From: Syntrophomonadaceae bacterium
Lineage (GTDB): Bacteria; Bacillota; Syntrophomonadia; Syntrophomonadales; Syntrophothermaceae
Assembly (NCBI GenBank): GCA_012719535.1
Contig: JAAYAC010000015.1
Location: 1 to 39,350 of the forward strand
Reading direction: 5' to 3'
Length of the DNA stretch: 39,350 bases
The position numbers and the translations under genes are program-made. Position 1 is the first letter of the stretch. Every line of letters begins with the position of its first letter. Below are positions 16,610 to 25,659 of the stretch, piece by piece. The notes under the pieces are model-generated. The model made no database searches, had not been told where the DNA came from, and saw only the letters and a list, made by a program, of their open reading frames with translations.

Positions 16610-19009
16610 ATGCAACGGGTTACTATGAAAGTAAAGGGAATGAGTTGCGCGGCGTGCGCTGCCCGCATTGAGAAGGTATTGAGCCGAGTGCCCGGGGTTA
16701 GCCAGGCCCAGGTCAACTTGGCCCTGGAACAGGCATCGGTGGATTTCAACCCCGGGGAGGTACAGGTTTCCGACCTGGTCGGACGGATAGAAAAGTTGGG
16801 ATACTCGGTACCTTCGGAAAAAGCTGAACTTAAGATCGAGGGCATGAGCTGTGCCGCCTGTGCGGCCCGGGTGGAAAAGGGCTTGAGTAAGTTGCCCGGA
16901 GTGGAAAAGGTGAACGTCAATCTGGCCACCGAAATAGCTACCGTAGAATACCAGCCGGCCCAGTTGGGCATCGAGGACCTGGTCGGGGCGGTGACCCGGG
17001 TTGGATACGGTGCTCGCCCGCTTTCCTCCACGCGGCCGGATACCGGGGAAGAGGATGAGCCGGGGGAACTGCGGCAAAGAAAGAGATTACTGGTATTTTC
17101 CGCGGTGTTATCTTTTCCTTTTATCATAGTGATGTTCGGCCATCTATTTGGTATGGCCGTTCCCGGATGGCTGACCTCGTTTACTACCCAACTGCTGCTG
17201 GCCACTCCCATACAGTTTATAGCCGGGTTTCCTTTTTACCGGGGAGCATACACTGCCCTGCGCAACGGTAGCGCCAATATGGACGTGCTGGTTGTCTTGG
17301 GGACTAGCGCCGCTTACCTGTACAGCGTGGGGGCGGCGTACTTTACCCGACACCCTCACCTGTATTTTGAGGTCAGCGCCCTTTTAATTACCTTAATATT
17401 GCTGGGCAAGTACCTGGAATCCCTTGCCAAGGGCAGAACCTCTGAGGCCATTCGGAAGCTGATTGGCTTACAGCCCAAAACCGCTCGGGTCATCCGTGGC
17501 GGAGAGGAGCTGGAGGTTCCGGTCACCGAAGTTGCGGTGGGAGACACGGTGATAGTACGTCCCGGCGAGCGAATTCCGGTGGACGGAAAGGTTGTGGAGG
17601 GGTACTCCGCCGTGGATGAATCGATGCTGACCGGGGAAAGTGTACCCGTGGACAAGCAAACCGGGGATTCGGTATCCGGAGCGACGGTCAACAAATTTGG
17701 GGTTCTTAAGGTGAAAGCCACCCGGGTAGGGCGTGATACTGTACTGGCCCAGATTATCAGAGTGGTCGAGGAGGCTCAGGGATCGAAGGCGCCTATTCAG
17801 AGGCTGGCTGATGTGGTGGCAGGCTACTTTGTCCCGGTGGTGGTGGCGATAGCGGCCGCAACTTTTGCCGTCTGGTACTGGGGTATCGATGCCGGCAATT
17901 TCTCCCGGGCGTTGCTCAACGCCACCGCAGTATTGGTTATTGCCTGCCCATGCGCCATGGGCTTGGCCACCCCCACTTCTATTATGGTAGGCACCGGTCG
18001 GGGGGCGGAAAACGGAATTTTGATTCGCGGAGGAGAGCACCTGGAAAGGACTCACCGGATAAATACGGTGGTGTTGGATAAGACGGGTACCATTACTACG
18101 GGCGAATTGCAGGTTGCAGATATGATAACCGCCGAACGGTATGCGAACCAGAAAAACCAATTATTGAACTGGGCGGCGCAGGTTGAGAAACAATCGGAAC
18201 ACCCGGTGGCCCAGGCCATTGTCCGGGGAGCCCTGGAACGCGTGCCCGGGTTGACCGTGGCAGAACCCGCGGAATTTACCGCTGTTCCCGGCAAAGGGGT
18301 GAGAGCCGTCCTGGAGGGAAAGAAGATTCTAATTGGTACCCGCAGGTTTTTGCAGGAGGAAGGCGTGGACCTGAAACCCCTTCTGCCAATGGTAGATGAA
18401 ATGGAAGCAGAAGGAAAGACCACTGTGCTCATGGCGGTAGACCAGGTGGTTGCGGCCGCCATCGCAGTTGCGGACTCTGTGAAGGAACACTCGGCTGAAG
18501 CCATACGGGAACTAAGAAACCTCGGCATCGATGTATGGATGATAACCGGAGACAACCGGCGAACTGCAGCGGCTATCGCTGAGCAGGTAGGGATTGATAA
18601 CGTGCTGGCGGAAGTGCTGCCGGAGGATAAAGCGCGGGAGGTACAAAGGCTGCGCGATGAAGGACGTATTGTCGCCATGGTGGGGGATGGGATTAACGAT
18701 GCCCCGGCTCTGGCCATGGCCGATGTGGGCATAGCTATGGGCACGGGCACTGATGTAGCCATGGAAGCGGCTGATATTACACTCATGCGAGGAGACCTGC
18801 GGGCCATAGTTACGGCCATTCGTCTCAGTAAAGCCACGATGCGCAACATCAAACAGAACCTGTTTTGGGCGTTTGTCTACAACACGGTGGGGATTCCGCT
18901 AGCGGCGGCGGGACTTCTGAGCCCGGTGTTAGCGGGAGGAGCCATGGCCTTAAGTTCAGTTTCGGTGGTCAGTAACGCCTTGAGGCTTAAGCGGGTAAGG
19001 TTGACCTGA
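16610..19009 (+). CDS. copA: Copper-translocating P1B-type ATPase with two HMA domains
   Basis: An ATP-driven Cu(I) exporter in the cytoplasmic membrane. Two N-terminal heavy-metal-associated domains each carry GMSCAAC (Cys13/16 and Cys81/84). Membrane helices follow, then the TGES actuator motif, the membrane CPC motif ([10 protein letters not shown], near residues 445-447), the phosphorylation site DKTGTIT (Asp near 490), SEHPVA in the nucleotide domain and [10 protein letters not shown]. It is 799 residues, full length. The motif set is the P1B-1 copper pattern. ATG 16610 follows GATCGAGGA. A near-identical copy of its last ~150 bases recurs at 38810. No csoR or copZ was seen beside it. 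Confidence 0.96.
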   Translation: MQRVTMKVKGMSCAACAARIEKVLSRVPGVSQAQVNLALEQASVDFNPGEVQVSDLVGRIEKLGYSVPSEKAELKIEGMSCAACAARVEKGLSKLPGVEKVNVNLATEIATVEYQPAQLGIEDLVGAVTRVGYGARPLSSTRPDTGEEDEPGELRQRKRLLVFSAVLSFPFIIVMFGHLFGMAVPGWLTSFTTQLLLATPIQFIAGFPFYRGAYTALRNGSANMDVLVVLGTSAAYLYSVGAAYFTRHPHLYFEVSALLITLILLGKYLESLAKGRTSEAIRKLIGLQPKTARVIRGGEELEVPVTEVAVGDTVIVRPGERIPVDGKVVEGYSAVDESMLTGESVPVDKQTGDSVSGATVNKFGVLKVKATRVGRDTVLAQIIRVVEEAQGSKAPIQRLADVVAGYFVPVVVAIAAATFAVWYWGIDAGNFSRALLNATAVLVIACPCAMGLATPTSIMVGTGRGAENGILIRGGEHLERTHRINTVVLDKTGTITTGELQVADMITAERYANQKNQLLNWAAQVEKQSEHPVAQAIVRGALERVPGLTVAEPAEFTAVPGKGVRAVLEGKKILIGTRRFLQEEGVDLKPLLPMVDEMEAEGKTTVLMAVDQVVAAAIAVADSVKEHSAEAIRELRNLGIDVWMITGDNRRTAAAIAEQVGIDNVLAEVLPEDKAREVQRLRDEGRIVAMVGDGINDAPALAMADVGIAMGTGTDVAMEAADITLMRGDLRAIVTAIRLSKATMRNIKQNLFWAFVYNTVGIPLAAAGLLSPVLAGGAMALSSVSVVSNALRLKRVRLT

Positions 19010-19054
19010 AAAGGAACTGGCTTGCAGGTTCCTATGTGGGGAGGGCATTAATTG

Positions 19055-20491
19055 ATGCGGAAGCATGTCATAAAGCAGGTGCTGAACCTCAGGGGTATGA
19101 CCTGTAGTAACTGCGAGACCAGAATTGAAAGGGCGTTACGCAGGATTCCCGGGGTGCGCCGGGTGAAGTCCAGTTATCCCCGGTCAATGGTTGAGGTGGA
19201 ATTTGACAAACGGCAGGTATCATTGTCTCAACTCAAAGAAATCATCGAAGACCTCGACTACCAGGTGGTTGCCGGCTCCTCGCTCCGGCCGGGAAACGAC
19301 ATTCGGGGTTTTCTGGGTTTTCTGGTAGTAGTAATCGCTTTGTACCTGGTGCTCAAGAATACCGTAGGATTGAATTTCTTTCCCCAGGTGAATCAATCCA
19401 TGGGTTTGGGGCTACTGTTTTTGGCAGGACTTTTGACCTCGGTCCATTGTCTTGCCATGTGCGGGGGAATCGTTCTTTCTCAGACCACCTGTAACCAAGA
19501 GCCGACCTCAGTGGGGGCTTCGAACTCCGGGTGGCGGGCCAGCTTTTCGTACAATCTTGGTAGGGTAATATCTTATACTCTGATTGGCGGGCTGGCGGGT
19601 ATGCTGGGCGCCACGGTCAGTTTTTCCGGCACTGCCCGGGGAACGGTAGCCGTTATAGCGGGGATATTAATGCTGGTGATCGGGCTTAACATGCTGGGGC
19701 TGTTTAGTTGGACCCGCCATATACCCTTGCATATGCCTCGTTTTCTGGGTACGGTACTATTGCGTCTGCAGAGCGGGCAGCGACCTCTTTATATTGGCCT
19801 TGCCAACGGCCTAATGCCGTGCGGGCCTCTTCAGGCGATGCAGCTTTACGCCCTGGGCACGGGAAGCTTCCTGGCTGGGGCTGGTGCCATGCTTGTCTTT
19901 GGACTGGGGACCGTTCCCCTGCTCTTTGGCTTTGGGGCCTTGAATTCCCTGCTCAGCCAGCGGTTTACTCGAGGGATGCTGAAAGCCAGTGCGGTTCTAG
20001 TAAGTGTGCTGGGGCTGGTAATGGTGTCAAGAGGGTTGGCGCTCTCCGGCGTGGTGTCCGGGTTAGATTCGTTCGTTACCAAAGCCGACGCGGCTCCCAT
20101 TGCGCAGGTACAAAACGGAGTGCAGGTTGTTCGAACTGTAGTCGGGGACCAATCCTACAGTCCCAGGGTGCAGGTGCTTCAGAAGGGTATGCCGGTTCGA
20201 TGGATAGTTGACGCCAAGTCTTTGAATGGCTGCAATAATCCGATAACCATCCCCAAGCTGGGAGTTGAGAAACAGCTATCACCGGGAGAAAACGTAATTC
20301 AGTTTACCCCGCATGAGGAAGGAGTGCTGACCTATGCGTGCTGGATGGGAATGATCACCGGCAGCTTTCGGGTAGTTGGCGACATCAAGAAGGTTAGCAG
20401 TGAAGATATCGATAAGTTTGTGAAAGAAGATAAGGCCGCTAACGCCGCAAGAGGCGGGGGGTGCTGCGGGCCAACACCTCCCAAGTTTTAG
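19055..20491 (+). CDS. HMA - SafE-like membrane domain - cupredoxin fusion protein
   Basis: Three modules in one 478-residue protein. Residues about 5-70 are an HMA domain with MTCSNC (Cys17/20). About 85-330 is a six-helix-type sulfite exporter/SafE-like membrane domain with LLTSVHCLAMCGGIVLS and GLANGLMPCGPLQAMQLYA. About 345-450 is a cupredoxin-like domain with SYSPRVQVLQKGMPVRWIV, GCNNPITIP and YACWMGMITGSFRV. The C-terminal GGGCCGP is a further Cys pair. Related fusions are known in Firmicutes copper loci and are thought to move or deliver copper. The ATG at 19055 is taken with GGGGAGGG upstream; the adjacent TTG at 19052 is an alternative. It lies 45 bases after copA, probably co-transcribed. 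Confidence 0.85.
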   Translation: MRKHVIKQVLNLRGMTCSNCETRIERALRRIPGVRRVKSSYPRSMVEVEFDKRQVSLSQLKEIIEDLDYQVVAGSSLRPGNDIRGFLGFLVVVIALYLVLKNTVGLNFFPQVNQSMGLGLLFLAGLLTSVHCLAMCGGIVLSQTTCNQEPTSVGASNSGWRASFSYNLGRVISYTLIGGLAGMLGATVSFSGTARGTVAVIAGILMLVIGLNMLGLFSWTRHIPLHMPRFLGTVLLRLQSGQRPLYIGLANGLMPCGPLQAMQLYALGTGSFLAGAGAMLVFGLGTVPLLFGFGALNSLLSQRFTRGMLKASAVLVSVLGLVMVSRGLALSGVVSGLDSFVTKADAAPIAQVQNGVQVVRTVVGDQSYSPRVQVLQKGMPVRWIVDAKSLNGCNNPITIPKLGVEKQLSPGENVIQFTPHEEGVLTYACWMGMITGSFRVVGDIKKVSSEDIDKFVKEDKAANAARGGGCCGPTPPKF

Positions 20492-20504
20492 GCGGCGGAT
20501 TCCG

Positions 20505-20642
20505 GTGGATAACTTGGCAGTTGCCCAAGTATCCAACGGTAAGCAGCGGGTAAGAATAAAGGTCACTGATGAGGGATTTGTACCGAATCAAACCGCGTGG
20601 TGGGGCCGGATCGTGCTGTGGTTAAAGGCTTGGCAGGGGTAA
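20505..20642 (+). pseudogene. Truncated cupredoxin-domain remnant
   Basis: The frame GTG 20505 to TAA 20640 reads ...VSNGKQRVRIKVTDEGFVPN and then QTAWWGRIVL before ending. This matches the first strand pair of a cupredoxin domain (compare NGVQVVRTVVGDQSYSP in the upstream gene) but lacks the copper-ligand half. There is no ribosome site or start of its own. It begins 14 bases after the fusion gene stops, so it is probably the rest of a lost second cupredoxin domain or gene. Confidence 0.55.
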
Positions 20643-20741
20643 GAAAAGCCCGGTGTAACTACTAAAATTTCTTATAGATGACAAAACCCATGGGATTAGT
20701 CATGCATAGTTTCTAGGCACCCGGCTGACTAGATAACTGGA

Positions 20742-20788
20742 GGCCAGGGAGATTGGACCCGCAGGGAACGCTCTCCCCGGCCTTTGTT
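20742..20788 (+). other. Stable hairpin upstream of the CoA-ligase gene
   Basis: Twelve-base arms, AGGCCAGGGAGA and TCTCCCCGGCCT with one G-T/mismatch position, enclose a 19-base loop, followed by TTGTTCTT. It could terminate transcription from the copper locus or act as a leader structure. Confidence 0.45.
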
Positions 20789-20855
20789 CTTGGTACGGGC
20801 GGGTAACTCTACCCATGACAGAGCCTGGTCTTAATTGGGAAAGGAGAAATGAGCT

Positions 20856-22193
20856 ATGGAAAATACCTACTGGGACACGGAGATCGAGACCATGAGCCAA
20901 GACAGGCTTCGCGCTTACCAGCTTGCCAGATTGTCCGAGACCGTGTTACGGGCCTACCATGGGTCCGTGTACTATCGAAGGATAATGGATGAAAAGGGGA
21001 TTCATCCTCACCAGGTACGATATCTGGAAGACCTGGAACGGTTTCCATTTCTAAATAAGCAAATAATACGGGAGAGCCAAGAAAGGCAGCCGCCCCTGGG
21101 TGACCTGGTAGCCGTATCCGAGACGGAGATAGTGTATACTGCTCTATCCAGCGGCTCAACCGGGGTGCCCACGGCTTCCCCCTTTACCCGGACGGACTTC
21201 GACGAGTGGATGGATTACGAAGCCCGTCTCTACTGGTCTACGGGAATGCGACCAGCCGACAGGTACGTTCACGCCATCAGTATGAGCCTATTCTGCGGGG
21301 GGCCGGTGGTGCTCGGGGCTCAGCGGCTGGGGGCTTTAACCATTCACGCCGGGACGCTGCCCGCAGAGAGGCTTCTGGCTATCTTCAGCCAATTTCAACC
21401 AACCTGCTTTTCCACAACGCCCACCTATGCCTGGCATTTAGGAGAAGTAGCTCAACAGGAGGGGTGGGACCCACGATCTGATTTCGCTATCCGGCGCATC
21501 TATGTTTCAGGTGAGCCGGGGGGTTCCATTCCCGCCACCCGGCGGGCCATTGAGGAACTTTGGGGAGCTCAGGTCTTTGATAAGTATGGTATATCCGACA
21601 TTTTTGGGGCTTGCGCCGGTACCTGCACGGAGCAGGATGGTCTGCACCTGGCGGAAGACCATGTGCTGGCTGAGGTCATTGAAGTAGGGGGAACCCAGCC
21701 GGTGCCGGAAGGGAAACCGGGTGAGTTGGTACTAACCTCGTTGCGTAAACGAGCTCGTCCCATGATTCGATTCCGCACCGGCGACATAGTTACCATTACC
21801 AGAGAGCCCTGCCGGTGCGGGCGGACTCATCTAAGGCTTACGGGAATCTACGGGAGGGTAGATGACATGCTGGTCATTAAAGGTGTCAACGTCTTTCCCA
21901 GCGACATCGAGAGCGTGCTGCGGGACATTAAAGAATTGGGGGGTGAGTATGAAATAGTTATTACCCGGGAAAAGCATCTAGATCAGGTGGCCCTGCGGGT
22001 GGAGGCAGAGGCTGCACCCGCCGCGTTTCCAGTAATAGAAAGACAAACGCAGGAACGTATCAAACAGAAGCTGGGTATAACCGTGAAGGTAACGGCAATT
22101 CCGGTGGGAGCATTGCCTCGGCAAGAGCACAAGACTCGCCGGGTCAAGGATCTGCGCTCGGAAGTATGGAGCCAACCGGCCTACACCCTTTAA
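20856..22193 (+). CDS. Phenylacetate-CoA ligase-like (PaaK family) AMP-forming ligase
   Basis: A 445-residue adenylate-forming enzyme of the PaaK family, which activates aryl or alkyl acids to CoA thioesters. Seen are the P-loop-like LSSGSTGVPTASPF (about residues 96-109), YGISDIFGACAG, the hinge region FRTGDIVTITREPCRCGRT and the C-terminal RVDDMLVIKGVNVFPSDIE. A late Lys in EHKTRRVKD is the expected catalytic lysine region. Substrate cannot be read from sequence; phenylacetate is only the family default. ATG 20856 is preceded by AAAGGAGAA. A VOC protein, an ABC importer, a QueG-like protein and a DUF1847 protein follow on the same strand, which suggests uptake and activation of an organic acid. 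Confidence 0.9.
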   Translation: MENTYWDTEIETMSQDRLRAYQLARLSETVLRAYHGSVYYRRIMDEKGIHPHQVRYLEDLERFPFLNKQIIRESQERQPPLGDLVAVSETEIVYTALSSGSTGVPTASPFTRTDFDEWMDYEARLYWSTGMRPADRYVHAISMSLFCGGPVVLGAQRLGALTIHAGTLPAERLLAIFSQFQPTCFSTTPTYAWHLGEVAQQEGWDPRSDFAIRRIYVSGEPGGSIPATRRAIEELWGAQVFDKYGISDIFGACAGTCTEQDGLHLAEDHVLAEVIEVGGTQPVPEGKPGELVLTSLRKRARPMIRFRTGDIVTITREPCRCGRTHLRLTGIYGRVDDMLVIKGVNVFPSDIESVLRDIKELGGEYEIVITREKHLDQVALRVEAEAAPAAFPVIERQTQERIKQKLGITVKVTAIPVGALPRQEHKTRRVKDLRSEVWSQPAYTL

Positions 22194-22208
22194 GGAGGCT
22201 TGATTAAC

Positions 22209-22664
22209 GTGTCTATAGTCAAGACCATTGATCACATCTCGATTGTAGTAAAGGAGCTCGAGCTGGCGGTAAGGCATTTTACGCAACTGCTGGGGGGAGA
22301 AGTCCTGTTCACTCGCGATATAGAAAAACTGGGAGTGCGGATGGCGTTCATCCGGTTGGGGGACCGCCTGATTAGCATCGAACAACCGACCCGGCCCGGC
22401 CCGTTCGCCGATGTGTTGGCTAAGAGGGGGGAGGGGGTTCACCACATCGGATTATCCGTGCACAGTCTTGGCGAGGCGCGGGAACGCCTAGTGAAGTTGG
22501 GGATTAAAGGAGTCAACGAGACTGCTGATGACGAGCGTGAGGAATTGCTGATTATGCCCCGCGATGGTCTGGGGATTCTGTGGCAATTGATTGAGTGGAA
22601 GGGGCCCTGCGGCGATTCTTTCGAGAATCGTCTGGCGTACTCCCGCCGAAGCTTGTACCGGTAG
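22209..22664 (+). CDS. VOC-superfamily (glyoxalase/methylmalonyl-CoA epimerase-like) protein
   Basis: A 151-residue vicinal-oxygen-chelate fold protein with two beta-alpha-beta-beta-beta modules. Probable metal ligands include His in TIDHISIVV, Glu in LISIEQPT, His in GVHHIGLSV, and an acidic residue near the C-terminus. The layout resembles methylmalonyl-CoA epimerase, which acts on a CoA thioester; with a CoA ligase just upstream, a CoA-ester substrate is plausible but unproven. GTG 22209 is preferred because AAGGAGG (22192-22198) is 10 bases upstream; the in-frame TTG at 22200 is too close. It begins 15 bases after the ligase stop. Confidence 0.85.
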   Translation: MSIVKTIDHISIVVKELELAVRHFTQLLGGEVLFTRDIEKLGVRMAFIRLGDRLISIEQPTRPGPFADVLAKRGEGVHHIGLSVHSLGEARERLVKLGIKGVNETADDEREELLIMPRDGLGILWQLIEWKGPCGDSFENRLAYSRRSLYR

Positions 22665-22798
22665 GCCCTACTCGTCAAACATCCAGAATAGCAGGCCAAC
22701 AACCTGGCGGGTGCTACTGTAGTCTTTCGGCAGGCTGGAGCATAGCCCGGCCTGGAGGATAATCGAGAATTCGGGAATAAAAGCAGGAGGAATGTTCC

Positions 22799-23881
22799 GT
22801 GAGAAGGATAGAGAATTGGCGAAACGTTTTAGTTGTGCTAACGTTGGCTACCCTGGTACTGGTGGCGGTCGGCTGCGGGGTCAAATCCTCCCAAACCACC
22901 AGTACCCCGTCCGAAGCGCCCCAAACGGCTACTAAATTGAAGGTAGGTTATTCCGCGGGCGGTGGCAGCCTGTTGTCATTTATTGCCCAGGACCAGGGCC
23001 TTTTCGAAAAAGAAGGTCTTGATGTTGAACTGATCCCGTTTACCAGTTCCGCCGATGGCCTGAATGCCTTGAACACCGGTAAAATCGATGTCGGTATTTC
23101 TTTTGGCACCGGTGGTCCGCTGACATTTATCAGCAAGGGGGCCGACTTCGTAATCATTGGCGGGCACCTGTCGGGTGGCCACCCAATAATCGCTCTGCCC
23201 GAGAAGGCTGGTCAATTTAAGTCAATTCAGGATTTCAGAGGCAAGACCATAGCCACGCCTCGTCTCTATACCTCCGACGTTGTGTGGAGAGGAGCCCTGG
23301 TGAAAGCGGGGTTTGATCTCAGTAAAGATGTTAATATCATCGAAATGAAGAACCCTCAGGCAGTGCTGGAAGCCGTCAAGTCCGGAAAGGTTGACGCTGG
23401 TATCGGAGCCAGCTCAATTTACTTGAAATCTAAAGAATCGGGATTGGCTATTGTAGGTTGGAGCAATGACCTGTTTCCGAATCATCCCTGCTGCCGGGTG
23501 GTAGCCAGAGGGAAGGACGTCAAGGCGAATCCTGAAACTTATCGGGCCTTCTTGAGGGCGTTGATACAGGCCGAGAAAATCAAGCAGGACGACCCGGAAC
23601 TGGCGGTGGATGTTAACAAGCGTTTCCTCAAGATTGACGATAAACTGGCCCGGGACTTTACTCTGGAGCCACACCAAATCATCAATGTGGATCCAAACCG
23701 CAAGGGTGTGGTTCAGATGTGGAAACAAATGAACGATATCGGGTACATCAAATCCGATCTGGACATCAATCAGCACATTAACACTGATTTGTATAAGCAG
23801 GCATTGGAGCAGCTTGCGAAGCAAAACGCGTCCGACGAGTTTTACAAGGAATTGAAGCAGAGGTTTGATAAGCAGAACTAG
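22799..23881 (+). CDS. ABC transporter substrate-binding lipoprotein (NMT1/SsuA-TauA type)
   Basis: A 360-residue periplasmic-type binding protein anchored outside the membrane as a lipoprotein: hydrophobic signal at residues 10-25 and lipobox VAVGC with Cys26. The mature part has the SsuA/TauA/ThiY pattern LKVGYSAGGGSLLSFIAQDQ, FEKEGLDVELIPF, ALNTGKIDVGISF and GKTIATPR. This subclass binds sulfonates, taurine, pyrimidines or aromatic acids; the ligand here is not predictable. GTG 22799 follows GCAGGAGGAA. The permease gene starts 22 bases after its stop. In a sulfur-rich region, an organosulfur ligand is one possibility; the ligase upstream suggests an organic acid as another. Confidence 0.9.
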   Translation: MRRIENWRNVLVVLTLATLVLVAVGCGVKSSQTTSTPSEAPQTATKLKVGYSAGGGSLLSFIAQDQGLFEKEGLDVELIPFTSSADGLNALNTGKIDVGISFGTGGPLTFISKGADFVIIGGHLSGGHPIIALPEKAGQFKSIQDFRGKTIATPRLYTSDVVWRGALVKAGFDLSKDVNIIEMKNPQAVLEAVKSGKVDAGIGASSIYLKSKESGLAIVGWSNDLFPNHPCCRVVARGKDVKANPETYRAFLRALIQAEKIKQDDPELAVDVNKRFLKIDDKLARDFTLEPHQIINVDPNRKGVVQMWKQMNDIGYIKSDLDINQHINTDLYKQALEQLAKQNASDEFYKELKQRFDKQN

Positions 23882-23903
23882 TAAGTGGAAAGAAGGGGCG
23901 AAG

Positions 23904-24671
23904 ATGGGGGGGTTAGTGAGAAACATAAACAGCTACCGGGGCACCCTGGTTATGATAGCGATGCTGCTGGTGCTGTTTGAATTGGCCACGGATATCTTCC
24001 ACTGGCTGGATCCTATTCTATTCCCGGGGTTTTCCAAGATTGGGCCGGCGTTGCTCGAGTCTCTTCCCCAACTCAAGGAGGGACTCATTAGCTCGCTGGG
24101 GCTATTAGTGCCAAGCTATCTGCTGGCCCTGACCACCGGTGTGGGCATGGGGTTGGTGATAGGCAGGTATGAACCTTTGCGTAAGAACCTGATGCCGATA
24201 TTCCACGGTATCAGCCCCATTCCCCCGACGCTGTATATACCTTATGCCCTGGCTATTCTCCCTACGTTCTGGCTGTCATCCACGTTCATAATCTTTATCG
24301 GTTCTCTGTGGCCTATTCTGATGGGTACCATTCATGGGGTGGTGTTACTGGAAGGCCGGTACCTGGACAATGCGCGTGCCCTTGAACTTAAGGGGTGGAA
24401 GATGCTGACCCGAATAATTTTACCGGCCGCCTCCCCCATGATATTCAACGGAGCGGGGATTGCTCTTGTCTTCGCTTTTATCCTGCTGACGGTAGCCGAG
24501 ATGTTCGGAGCCAAGTCCGGTTTGGGATACTTCATCCAGCTTAACGCGGATTTCTCTGAATACGGCAGGGTGTTGGCCGGTCTCATCTTCATGTCCACTT
24601 TTATAGTCCTGGTCATGGGGCTTTTTGAGGCTATTCAACGCCGCTCCTTGCACTGGACCAATAAAAGATAG
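23904..24671 (+). CDS. ABC transporter permease (SsuC/TauC type)
   Basis: A 255-residue BPD-type inner-membrane permease with about six helices. The EAA loop that docks on the ATPase reads NARALELKGWKMLTRIILPA. ISPIPPTLYIPYALAIL resembles the conserved central segment of nitrate/sulfonate/taurine permeases. ATG 23904 after GAAGGGG is preferred to an in-frame TTG at 23865, which would lie inside the lipoprotein gene. It is the membrane partner of the lipoprotein just upstream and of the ATPase at 25660. Confidence 0.9.
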   Translation: MGGLVRNINSYRGTLVMIAMLLVLFELATDIFHWLDPILFPGFSKIGPALLESLPQLKEGLISSLGLLVPSYLLALTTGVGMGLVIGRYEPLRKNLMPIFHGISPIPPTLYIPYALAILPTFWLSSTFIIFIGSLWPILMGTIHGVVLLEGRYLDNARALELKGWKMLTRIILPAASPMIFNGAGIALVFAFILLTVAEMFGAKSGLGYFIQLNADFSEYGRVLAGLIFMSTFIVLVMGLFEAIQRRSLHWTNKR

Positions 24672-24682
24672 GAGGTACTCCG

Positions 24683-25588
24683 ATGAAGGATTTAACTGAT
24701 TCGTTGCGGGAACAAGCGTTGGCGCTGGGAGCCGATCTCTTCGGCGTGGCGGATGCCAAGGACCTGGATGGTTATTTTACCTCACCTCACCGGCCGAAAG
24801 ACCTGCTGCCTGAGGTGAGAAGTATCGTGGTTGTGGCGTTGCATATACCCGACGGGGTTCTAGAAGCGCAAAAGAACGGCATAACCAATTACTCCTATAA
24901 CGTCTACGGATATGCGTATTTGAACCGGGAACTGGATGCTGTTGCCTACCGCCTGACCATGTTTCTGGAAAAGCACGGTTGGCAGGCGCTGCCTATTCCC
25001 GCCCGGGGCAGCCATTACTGGGAGCCAAAAAAATACTATGGTCCTCTTTCTTTCCGGCATGCGGCGGTGGCAGCGGGCCTGGGCCAGTTTGGGTGGAGCG
25101 GGTTGGTACTGACTCCGGAATTCGGCCCCCGTCAACGGTTTGTCGCCGTACTGACCGACGCTCCCTTAAAGGCTTCTCCCCCACTGGCCGAAAACCCCTG
25201 TCAGAAATGTTATCAATGTATCAAGAACTGCCCAGCGGGCGCCATTCGAAAAGAGGCGTGGCAGGCTACTCTTGGTGAGCGAACCTATACTTACGGGAAG
25301 ATTGACGGTGACCGATGCTGGTGGGTGGCTAGAGGTTTGACCACTAAGGCCTGGCCGGGCGCGCCATTTAACCCGTCAGTTGCAGTTACCAAACCCGGTG
25401 ATATTACGGCAGAAGAGAAGTTTGAGGTTCTTTGGGAAAAAAGAGACGCGCGTCTTAGGCTAAGCGAACACGACGAAGGAACGTACGGGGCGACTTTGTG
25501 CGGGCGCTGCATGATATTTTGCCAGGCTGGACACGATGCAATGCGGGCCAGGTTAGCCAGGGCTAAAGAGAACGAACCAGCCGATTGA
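24683..25588 (+). CDS. QueG-like double [4Fe-4S] protein
   Basis: A 301-residue Fe-S protein similar to epoxyqueuosine reductase and reductive-dehalogenase-type redox modules. ALGADLFGVADAKDL opens the fold, and RHAAVAAGLGQFGWSGLVLTP is the characteristic QueG segment. A classical ferredoxin set follows, CQKCYQCIKNCP (from about Cys172), with further cysteines in GDRCWW and LCGRCMIFC for a second cluster. It is probably not QueG itself: it lacks the HEAT-repeat tail and sits between the permease and ATPase genes of one ABC importer. It may reduce the imported compound. ATG 24683 follows TAGGAGG, 11 bases after the permease stop. Confidence 0.82.
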   Translation: MKDLTDSLREQALALGADLFGVADAKDLDGYFTSPHRPKDLLPEVRSIVVVALHIPDGVLEAQKNGITNYSYNVYGYAYLNRELDAVAYRLTMFLEKHGWQALPIPARGSHYWEPKKYYGPLSFRHAAVAAGLGQFGWSGLVLTPEFGPRQRFVAVLTDAPLKASPPLAENPCQKCYQCIKNCPAGAIRKEAWQATLGERTYTYGKIDGDRCWWVARGLTTKAWPGAPFNPSVAVTKPGDITAEEKFEVLWEKRDARLRLSEHDEGTYGATLCGRCMIFCQAGHDAMRARLARAKENEPAD

Positions 25589-25659
25589 AAATGGCTAATA
25601 AACGTTCCTGTACACAACATGAAATTGCCGAAGGATGAGACGGAGAGGGGGATAGCGGA

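Noticed and set aside
20755-20770. T-box-like TTGGACCCGC
   Set aside because: It lies in a hairpin loop, does not match the T-box core, and there is no stem I/specifier structure in the short leader.
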